From NCBI GenBank assembly GCA_003221075.1, contig QHUF01000048.1:5750-17863 (forward strand): DNA of 12,114 nucleotides, written 5' to 3'. The number at the start of each line of letters is the position of its first letter. Positions within the stretch are counted from its first letter, which is position 1. A model generated the notes under the pieces. That model did not search any database. It worked only from the letters and a program-made list of their open reading frames with translations, and was not told the origin of the DNA. This document shows positions 6,094 to 12,114 of the stretch, in pieces. The position numbers were made by a program, and so were the translations under genes. This DNA comes from Gemmatimonadota bacterium. GTDB taxonomy: Bacteria; Gemmatimonadota; Gemmatimonadetes; Gemmatimonadales; GWC2-71-9.

Positions 6094-7539
6094 ATGCGCG
6101 CCCGGACGACACTACTGGTGTTTTATCTCAGCGCGGTTCCTGCGCTGTGCATCGCCCAGCATACCCATCAGTTCGAAATCGGCGGATTCGGATCCTACAC
6201 GCGCTATGACCGCGCATTCGTGCTCGACAAGCAGATCGGGGGCGGCGGGCGGCTCGGCTACTTTTTCAGTCGGGTCGTCGGCATCGAGTTCGAAATGGGC
6301 TATCAGCAGCCGACACCCTATGCCGGGGGCAACAACGCGACCGCGACGCTGGCGAGCGGCAGTCTCGTGTTCAACACGGGCAACGCGCGCAACCTCTTGT
6401 ATTTCCTCGGCGGCTACACCCGGCTCGAGTTCGGCGACCGGCCAGGCTACAGCTTCTCCGACAACGCCGTGCACGGTGCGATTGGAGACCGGCTGTTTTT
6501 GGGCGACCGAGTCGCCCTCCGGATTGAAGGGCGGGCGATCTACTCGCCCAGCACCAGGTTCTCGAGTGGCAATTGGGCGGGACACATCGTCGGCTCGGCG
6601 GGGCTATCGATTTTCACCGGACCTGGCGCGCTGCGCGACGCCGATCTGGACGGCGTCGCTGACGGGAAGGATGCGTGTCCCGGGACGCCGACCGGCGCCG
6701 TCGTCGATGCGCGTGGGTGTCCGAGTGACTCCGACCGCGACAAGGTCTACAACGGGCTCGACGCCTGTCCCAACACCGTAGAGGGCGCAGAGGTCGACGC
6801 CCGCGGTTGCCCCAAGGATACGGATTCTGATGGCGTATCCGACGGGATCGACAAGTGCCCGAACACGCCGACCGGTGCTCGTGTGGACGCGCAGGGCTGT
6901 CCCACCGATAGCGACCGGGACGGCGTGCCTGACGGTCCCGACCAGTGTCCCAACACGCCGGTCGGTGCGACCGTCGACACGAACGGCTGTCCGGTCGACA
7001 GCGACCGCGACGGCGTACCCGACGGCATCGACAAGTGCCCCAATACACCGGCGCGGACCGAGGTGGATTCGGCAGGCTGCCAGCGCTCGTCGGATACCGA
7101 CGGCGACGGCATAGACGACACCAAGGACAAATGCCCCGGAACGGCGGCCGGCACGCGCGTTGATGCGGCCGGATGTCCGATCCTCTTTACGGAGGCCAAG
7201 ACCCCAGTTGTGCTCCGCGGCGTGACTTTCGAGACGGGCCGCTCGGCGTTGAAGCCTGATTCGTACACCATTCTCGACATCGTGGCGGCGTCGCTCGTTG
7301 CCAACCCCGGCATCAAGATCGAAATCGGCGGACACACCGACAACACGGGGGCCTCGGCGACGAACCTGCGTCTGTCGCAGGCACGTGCCGATGCCGTACG
7401 GGCGTACCTGGCGAGCAAGGGCGTCACTCCCGAGCGGATGGTCTCCAAGGGGTATGGTGCAGCGCAGCCGGTCGCGCAGAACACGACGGCAACCGGTCGC
7501 GCGCAGAACCGGCGGGTCGAGCTGCGGCAGACTAACTAA
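6094..7539 (+). CDS. OmpA-family outer-membrane protein with six thrombospondin type 3 repeats (paralogue 1)
   Basis: A protein of 481 residues. A signal peptide (MRARTTLLVFYLSAVPALCIAQ) precedes about 160 residues of beta-strand-like sequence (FEIGGFGSYTRYDRAF onward), probably a small outer-membrane beta-barrel. Residues 182-362 are six repeats of about 30 residues of the form DxDxDGVxDGxDxCPNTPxGxxVDxxGCP, the thrombospondin type 3 pattern, with Asp-rich Ca2+-binding loops. Residues about 372-478 are an OmpA peptidoglycan-binding domain (GHTDNTG, NLRLSQARADAVRAYL, GRAQNRRVEL). The likely role is a structural tether between outer membrane and cell wall. The ATG at 6094 is preferred over the in-frame GTG at 6067 because GGGGAG (6083-6088) lies before it and the signal peptide begins there. 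The paralogue follows after 14 bases, so they are co-transcribed. Confidence 0.92.
   Translation: MRARTTLLVFYLSAVPALCIAQHTHQFEIGGFGSYTRYDRAFVLDKQIGGGGRLGYFFSRVVGIEFEMGYQQPTPYAGGNNATATLASGSLVFNTGNARNLLYFLGGYTRLEFGDRPGYSFSDNAVHGAIGDRLFLGDRVALRIEGRAIYSPSTRFSSGNWAGHIVGSAGLSIFTGPGALRDADLDGVADGKDACPGTPTGAVVDARGCPSDSDRDKVYNGLDACPNTVEGAEVDARGCPKDTDSDGVSDGIDKCPNTPTGARVDAQGCPTDSDRDGVPDGPDQCPNTPVGATVDTNGCPVDSDRDGVPDGIDKCPNTPARTEVDSAGCQRSSDTDGDGIDDTKDKCPGTAAGTRVDAAGCPILFTEAKTPVVLRGVTFETGRSALKPDSYTILDIVAASLVANPGIKIEIGGHTDNTGASATNLRLSQARADAVRAYLASKGVTPERMVSKGYGAAQPVAQNTTATGRAQNRRVELRQTN
6637..7179 (+). repeat. Six thrombospondin type 3 repeat units within paralogue 1
   Basis: Six tandem coding units of about 90 bases, each encoding an Asp-rich loop, a CP pair and a closing GCP (GCQ in unit 5). 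The first lacks the second Ser-Asp pair and the last has a longer DTDGDGIDD loop. Copies differ at many bases, so the array is old rather than freshly amplified. Confidence 0.9.
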
Positions 7540-7553
7540 GGCGGAGGCCAAAC

Positions 7554-9251
7554 GTGAAACGCATCGCCCCGATACTCATCGTGCTGGCGCTGACGGCAAC
7601 GCGGCTGGAGGCGCAGTATGCTCGCCGCTACGAAGTCGGCGTATTCGGCGCCTACACGAGATACGACAAGGCCTTCGGTCTCGCCGACAAGCCCGGCGGC
7701 GGTGTGCGCTTCGCGTACGCGCTCACACCGATGATCGATCTCGAGGTCGAGGCGCTGTTCCAGTCACCGCAGGATGTCGGCGCGGCGCACATCGAGGGGC
7801 TGATCGGCAGCGGAAGCCTTGTCGTGAACGCGCTGAACGCGAGCCGCATGTCCGTCTACGTGCTCGGTGGCTACTCGCTACTCGATTTCGGCAATACCAA
7901 TCCCTACCATTTCACCGACGGCGGATTCCACGGCGGCGCCGGGGCAAAGTTCTTCATGAGCTCGCGGTTCGCGCTCCGATTTGAGGCGCGCGGCATCTAC
8001 ACGCCAAGCACGACGAGCACGTTTCCCGGCGGGTCGAAGAACGCAACGCACCTTATGGCGTCAGCGGGGCTCGCGTTCTTTCAGCCGGACCCGGCCCGCG
8101 CCGGGGACGCCGATCAGGACGGCGTCGGGGACAAGAATGACGCCTGCCCCGATACGCCACGTGGCGCGACCGTCGATAACCGCGGTTGTCCCGCCGACTC
8201 CGATAGTGACGGCGTATTGAACGGGATCGATCAGTGCCCCAATACGCCGACGGGTGCGACGGTGGATGCGATGGGCTGCCCGCACGATCAAGACGGCGAC
8301 AAGGTGTTCGACGGGATCGATCAGTGCCCCGACACGCCAGCCGGTACTGCCGTGGACGCGAAGGGGTGTCCGCTCGCCGGAGCCGCTCCTGGCCCGCTGT
8401 CTGATTCGGACCAGGACGGCGTGAATGATCTCCTCGACAAGTGTCCGGACACGCCGGCGGGTGCGACCGTCGATTCGACGGGATGCCCGATTGATTCCGA
8501 TCACGACGGGGTCTGGGACGGGGTCGATAAGTGCCCGGATACCCCGGCCGGCGCGACGGTCGATGCGAACGGCTGCCCGTCGGATTCCGACGGCGACAAG
8601 GTCTTCGACGGCATCGATCGCTGCCCCGACACGCCTGCCGGCACGCCGGTTGACGCGTTCGGCTGTCCGGCAGACAGCGACAAGGATGGCGTGGGCGATG
8701 GCCTCGACAAGTGTCCCAACACGCCGCCCGGGATTCAGGTCGATGCAAACGGGTGCCCGCTCGCGCACGACACCGACGGTGACGGGGTGATCGATCCGCA
8801 GGATCGCTGCCCCAACACGCCGGCGGGTTCGCGCGTCGATCAATTCGGCTGCCTGTTGCTGTTCGAGGAGCGCCCGGTGACTCCGGCGCCCCCGGGCGCG
8901 CCGCCGGCCCGCCCGACGCTGATTCTGCAGGGCGTGAACTTCCAGAGCGGCAGATCGGTGCTGACGACCTCGTCGTACGCAGTTCTGGATCAGGTGGCTG
9001 GGTCCCTCGTAGCCAATCCCGAGATTCGGATCGAGATCGCGGGATATACGGACTCCACGGGCCGGCGTCCGATGAACCTCCACCTCTCCATGGCGCGGGC
9101 TGCCGCCGTGCGCGCGTATCTCGCTCGCCGAGGAGTCAGCCCCATGCGGATGCAGGCACGAGGATACGGGGCTTCAGGCTACATCGCGCCGAATGCGACG
9201 CCTGAGGGACGGGCACAAAACCGGCGTGTTGAGCTGCATAAGCTGAACTAG
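7554..9251 (+). CDS. OmpA-family outer-membrane protein with eight thrombospondin type 3 repeats (paralogue 2)
   Basis: A protein of 565 residues with the same architecture as its upstream neighbour: signal peptide (MKRIAPILIVLALTATRLEA), beta-barrel-like region (YEVGVFGAYTRYDKAFGL), eight thrombospondin type 3 repeats (residues 185-433), a Pro/Ala-rich linker (TPAPPGAPPARP) and an OmpA domain (about 456-565: GYTDSTG, NLHLSMARAAAVRAYL, GRAQNRRVEL). It differs in having GYTD where paralogue 1 has GHTD, two more repeats, and a LAGAAPGPL spacer after repeat 3. The start is the GTG at 7554, supported by GGAGG (7543-7547) 6 bases upstream and by the signal peptide. It begins 14 bases after the TAA of paralogue 1, so the pair came from a tandem duplication and shares one transcript. 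The likely role is outer membrane to peptidoglycan anchoring. A strong hairpin follows. Confidence 0.92.
   Translation: MKRIAPILIVLALTATRLEAQYARRYEVGVFGAYTRYDKAFGLADKPGGGVRFAYALTPMIDLEVEALFQSPQDVGAAHIEGLIGSGSLVVNALNASRMSVYVLGGYSLLDFGNTNPYHFTDGGFHGGAGAKFFMSSRFALRFEARGIYTPSTTSTFPGGSKNATHLMASAGLAFFQPDPARAGDADQDGVGDKNDACPDTPRGATVDNRGCPADSDSDGVLNGIDQCPNTPTGATVDAMGCPHDQDGDKVFDGIDQCPDTPAGTAVDAKGCPLAGAAPGPLSDSDQDGVNDLLDKCPDTPAGATVDSTGCPIDSDHDGVWDGVDKCPDTPAGATVDANGCPSDSDGDKVFDGIDRCPDTPAGTPVDAFGCPADSDKDGVGDGLDKCPNTPPGIQVDANGCPLAHDTDGDGVIDPQDRCPNTPAGSRVDQFGCLLLFEERPVTPAPPGAPPARPTLILQGVNFQSGRSVLTTSSYAVLDQVAGSLVANPEIRIEIAGYTDSTGRRPMNLHLSMARAAAVRAYLARRGVSPMRMQARGYGASGYIAPNATPEGRAQNRRVELHKLN
8106..8852 (+). 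repeat. Eight thrombospondin type 3 repeat units within paralogue 2
   Basis: Eight Asp-rich units of about 90 bases. Units 1-3 (8106-8372) and units 4-6 (8400-8669) match in order. Units 1 and 4 carry DQDGV, and units 3 and 6 share GDKVFDGID then CPDTPAGT. This points to duplication of a three-unit block, with the nine-residue spacer LAGAAPGPL at the junction. Units 7 and 8 are distinct; unit 8 has the longer DTDGDGVID loop, like the last unit of paralogue 1. Confidence 0.88.
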
Positions 9252-9297
9252 GAGACGCCGCAGACGCAGCAGGCGCAGCAGTCGTGAACAGGTCACT

Positions 9298-9337
9298 GGG
9301 GTCAGGACAAGCAAACTGTCCTGACCCCTAGTATTTT
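9298..9337 (+). terminator. Perfect 12-bp hairpin after the OmpA pair, likely terminator
   Basis: GGGGTCAGGACA (9298-9309) and TGTCCTGACCCC (9317-9328) are perfect inverted copies around a 7-base loop AGCAAAC. TAGTATTTTC follows. It lies about 46 bases after the stop of paralogue 2 and just before the S9 peptidase gene. The stem is strong but the T-run is interrupted, so termination may be partial. A palindrome this perfect could also be a dispersed REP-like element. Confidence 0.65.
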
Positions 9338-9365
9338 CAGTCGCCCCGACCCTCTCGAGACCCGT

Positions 9366-11450
9366 ATGCGTTTGCAACGTGTCGTGATCATCGGTCTTCT
9401 GGTCCCAGCCGGCCTCCAGGGACAACAGCGTGCCTGGCAATCCACCGACTACTATCGGCTGACCGTCGTGAGCAGTCCGGCGCTGTCGCCCGACGCGCGA
9501 CGCGTCGCGTTCGTCGTGACCACCGTCGTCGAGGACAAGGACCGGCGCCACAACGAGATCTGGATGGCGCCCGCCGACGGCTCCGCGCCGGCGTTCCGCT
9601 ACACCAGTCCCACGACCGAAGCGTCGAACCCGAACTGGTCGCCCGACGGCTCGTTGCTCGCGTTCTCGAGCAAGCGCGAGGGCGCGGATGACGACATCTG
9701 GTTTCTGCGGACCGCCGCTCCAGGCGGTGAAGCATTCCAGATCAAAGGCGTCCACGCGATGCCCATCTTCTCGGCAAATGGGCAATGGCTCGCGTATGCA
9801 TGGCGCGGCGACGAGCCGGACAGCATGAAGAAGGAGACGTGGCGGACTCGCGTGTCCCCCGTCGCGATCACCCGCGGTGCCGATCCCAAACGCTTCGACG
9901 GCCGTGTGTATACCTCGATCCCGATCGTCGGCGATGAGCGCGGGTACCTCCCCCCGCGCGAGACCAGGCGCCCCAGCCATTTGTATCTCGTACCGCTCGC
10001 CGGCGGTGCACCGCGCCAGCTCACCAGCGGCGACCTGAGCCAGAACTCGCTGGCGTGGTCGCCCGATGGCAAGACGATCGCATTCGATCAGGACTCCACC
10101 GAAAACAAAGAGGTGCGGAACGACAACTGGCCCGCGCTCTTCCTCGTCAATGTTGCCGATGGCACGACTCGAGCCCTTCCGACCGGTTTCCCGCAAAGCA
10201 GCTCGCCCGCCTGGTCTCCGGACGGGAAGACGATCGCGTTCGTGTGCTCAAAAGGCCGGGACGTGGAGAACGACATCTGCATCATTCCGGCAAGCGGAGG
10301 CAGCGCCCGAAACCTTACGGCGATGGACTGGAGTCTCGACCCCAGCGGTCCCACCTGGTCGGCCGATGGCAAGACGATCTACTTCAGCGCCGAGACCAAC
10401 GGCAACGTGCACCTCTTTGCCGTGGCGGTCGCTGGTGGCCCAGTTCGTCAGGTGACAACGGGAGAGCGCCAGCTGCGCGGCTTCTCGCTCAGTACAGACG
10501 GGCGGTCGCTCGCCTACACGGCCAGCGACATCACGCATGGCACCGAGCTGTATGTGGCTCCGCTCGCTCGCGGGACGGACCGCCGGCTCACATCGTTCAA
10601 CGATTCGCTCTTGAAGCAAGTCACCGTGATTCCCGCCGACACGTTCTGGTTCACCGGCGTCGGCGGCCTGAAGATCGAAGGCTGGTTGATGAAGCCGTAC
10701 GGCTATCAGCCGGGCAAGAGCTACCCACTGGTGCTCTCGATTCACGGCGGCCCGCACTCGAACTACGGCAACGTGCTCTTTCCGGAGTTTCAGATGCTGT
10801 CTGGTCAGGGCTACTGGACGTTGTTCACGAATCCACGCGGGTCGAGCGGCTACGGGCACGCGTTCACGTACGCGACGCGCGCGCGGTGGGGGATGGAGGA
10901 CTACCAGGATCTGATGCAGGCGGTCGACGTCGCGATCGCACGCAGCAAGGGCGGCGTCGACACGGCGCGCATGGCGGTCCTGGGCGGCTCGTACGGCGGC
11001 TTCATGACGAATTGGATCGTCGGCCACACCAACCGGTTCCGGGTGGCGCAAACCGATCGCTCGATCTTCAACTGGTATTCGTGGTACGGATCGTCCGATG
11101 CCCAGGGATTGACCGAGTACGAGTTCAATGGGGCGCCGTGGGAGAGCGATTCACTCTACCGCGTGCTCTCGCCGATGAAGTACGCGACCAGCATGCACAC
11201 ACCGATGTTGATCGTGCACTCCGAGGACGACAAGCGCGTGCCGATCACCGATGCCGAGCAGCTCTTCATGTCGTTGCGCAAACGCGGCATCCCGGCCGAG
11301 TTCGTGCGCTATCCGCGCTCCTCCCACGGTCTGTCGCGCACGGGTCCGCCCTGGCTGCTGGTCGACCGGCTGGAGCGGATCCGGACCTGGTTCGCGCACT
11401 GGATCGGGACCGGCGAAGCGGCGCCCGCGGCTACGACGAGCCAGCATTGA
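9366..11450 (+). CDS. Secreted S9-family (prolyl oligopeptidase / acylaminoacyl-peptidase type) serine peptidase
   Basis: A protein of 694 residues. A signal peptide (MRLQRVVIIGLLVPAGLQG) is followed by a beta-propeller with repeated WSPDG blades (NWSPDGSLLAF, AWSPDGKTIAF twice, TWSADGKTIYF; about 25-420), which gates substrate access in this family. The alpha/beta-hydrolase catalytic domain follows (about 430-685). The triad is visible: Ser542 in GGSYGGF, Asp622 in HSEDDKRVP and His654 in RSSHGLS, plus the HGGP motif (460-463). It should cleave peptides in the periplasm or outside; the exact specificity is unknown. The length and order fit complete S9B/S9C-like enzymes. The ATG at 9366 is chosen from the signal peptide and has no clear Shine-Dalgarno. 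It overlaps the next gene's start and so is co-translated with a second peptidase. Confidence 0.94.
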   Translation: MRLQRVVIIGLLVPAGLQGQQRAWQSTDYYRLTVVSSPALSPDARRVAFVVTTVVEDKDRRHNEIWMAPADGSAPAFRYTSPTTEASNPNWSPDGSLLAFSSKREGADDDIWFLRTAAPGGEAFQIKGVHAMPIFSANGQWLAYAWRGDEPDSMKKETWRTRVSPVAITRGADPKRFDGRVYTSIPIVGDERGYLPPRETRRPSHLYLVPLAGGAPRQLTSGDLSQNSLAWSPDGKTIAFDQDSTENKEVRNDNWPALFLVNVADGTTRALPTGFPQSSSPAWSPDGKTIAFVCSKGRDVENDICIIPASGGSARNLTAMDWSLDPSGPTWSADGKTIYFSAETNGNVHLFAVAVAGGPVRQVTTGERQLRGFSLSTDGRSLAYTASDITHGTELYVAPLARGTDRRLTSFNDSLLKQVTVIPADTFWFTGVGGLKIEGWLMKPYGYQPGKSYPLVLSIHGGPHSNYGNVLFPEFQMLSGQGYWTLFTNPRGSSGYGHAFTYATRARWGMEDYQDLMQAVDVAIARSKGGVDTARMAVLGGSYGGFMTNWIVGHTNRFRVAQTDRSIFNWYSWYGSSDAQGLTEYEFNGAPWESDSLYRVLSPMKYATSMHTPMLIVHSEDDKRVPITDAEQLFMSLRKRGIPAEFVRYPRSSHGLSRTGPPWLLVDRLERIRTWFAHWIGTGEAAPAATTSQH

Positions 11451-12114
11451 TCGCTCGGCAGTCCGTCCTGCTCGCGCTGGCGGTCACGCTGCTGGCGGAG
11501 CCGGGGCTCGCACAGCAGCGTCGCGCGCGCCCGGCAACGCCACCCGCCGCCCCTCGCCGCCCTCCGCCGCCCCCCGCCGCCGCCGTTATTCCCACGCCGC
11601 GCTCCGTGCTGGGGTTCGAGCCCGGCGACGACCGCAAGCTCGTGGAATGGCCGGTGCTCGTCCGCTACTTCGAGGCACTCGCCAAGGCGAGTGACCGGGT
11701 CGATTACCGCGAGCTCGGCAAGACGACGCTCGGCGCGCCCTTCATCGCGCTCGTGATTTCGAGCCCGCAGAACCTGCGGCGGCTCGACTACTACCGGCAG
11801 GTGAACGCGGGACTCGCGGACCCCCGCTCATTCCGGACCAGTCGGGCCGCCCGCGAGGCGCTGCAAAACGGTAAGACCATCGTGCTCATCACATCGAGCA
11901 TTCATTCGACGGAGGTGGGTGGGCACCTCTCGCCTGTCGCGCTGGCGTACCGGTTGGCGACCGACACCGGTGCGACGACGCGCGCGATCCTGGACAACGT
12001 GATTCTCTGGCTCGTGCCGTCCTTGAACCCCGATGGCGTCACGATCGTGGCGAAGTGGTACAACCGCACGATCGGGACGACCGCGGAAGGAACCTCGCCA
12101 CCGGAGCTGTACCA
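11447..12114 (+). CDS. Secreted M14-family zinc carboxypeptidase, partial (3' end beyond right edge)
   Basis: 222 codons are present. The start is a TTG at 11447 that overlaps the TGA of the S9 gene (TTGA); no better start keeps the signal peptide (MIARQSVLLALAVTLLAEPG then LAQQ). A Pro/Ala/Arg-rich linker follows (about 30-50: TPPAAPRRPPPPPAAA). Then comes the start of an M14 carboxypeptidase domain (RSVLGFEPGDDRKL, YFEALAKASDRVDYRELGKT), with the zinc motif HSTE (His153, Glu156) and PSLNPDG (191-197), as in M14 enzymes. The second zinc His and the catalytic Glu lie beyond the window. The role is trimming of peptides in the periplasm or outside, probably after the S9 enzyme. The frame is intact up to the edge. 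The family call is firm; the start is moderately sure. Confidence 0.88.
   Translation, partial: MIARQSVLLALAVTLLAEPGLAQQRRARPATPPAAPRRPPPPPAAAVIPTPRSVLGFEPGDDRKLVEWPVLVRYFEALAKASDRVDYRELGKTTLGAPFIALVISSPQNLRRLDYYRQVNAGLADPRSFRTSRAAREALQNGKTIVLITSSIHSTEVGGHLSPVALAYRLATDTGATTRAILDNVILWLVPSLNPDGVTIVAKWYNRTIGTTAEGTSPPELY

Noticed and set aside
6604..8748. Long minus-strand frames opposite the OmpA repeats
   Set aside because: They are repetitive Arg/Gly-rich shadows of the Asp-rich repeats. The codons and domains belong to the plus strand.
9252..9290. CGCAGCAGGCGCAGCAG direct repeat after the second OmpA gene
   Set aside because: It is short, imperfect and GC-rich, and has no structure that suggests function.

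Overview
The window is high-GC bacterial chromosome, coding-dense on both strands. No rRNA, tRNA, insertion sequence or CRISPR array is visible. The mix of secreted S9 and M14 peptidases, OmpA proteins with thrombospondin type 3 repeats and a group III-type phosphofructokinase would suit a Gemmatimonadota-like or similar Gram-negative soil or water bacterium. That placement is an inference; no taxonomic marker is present. Envelope proteins with signal peptides and an OmpA peptidoglycan-binding domain do show an outer membrane.

Left part, minus strand (1-3806). Reading in the direction of transcription, a short SelW-like redox gene comes first (3806-3564). It contains an in-frame UGA at the second redox position of its CxxC-type motif. 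It overlaps by 4 bases (GTGA) a 6-phosphofructokinase gene (3567-2500). Then come a small secreted Tyr/Arg/His-rich protein (2359-2078), an intrinsic terminator, and a large DEAH-type helicase that runs off the left edge (2013-1).

Right part, plus strand (3868-12114). This holds a membrane chemoreceptor-like protein with multiple TM helices, a GAF domain and an MCP signalling domain. Next are two tandem paralogous OmpA-family proteins with 6 and 8 calcium-binding-type repeats, then a perfect 12-bp hairpin. The window closes with a secreted S9 prolyl-oligopeptidase-family peptidase whose stop codon overlaps the TTG start of a secreted M14 zinc carboxypeptidase, cut by the right edge.

Most notable: the gene at 3564-3806 looks like a real selenoprotein that ordinary gene calling would miss or truncate to 10 codons. 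The UGA sits exactly where the Rdx (SelW/SelT/SelH) family has its second redox Cys or Sec. The frame stays open and family-like for 69 more codons. A stem-loop with GGUCU at its tip lies just downstream of the UGA, where bacterial SECIS elements lie. If it is real, the organism should encode SelA, SelB, SelD and tRNA-Sec elsewhere.
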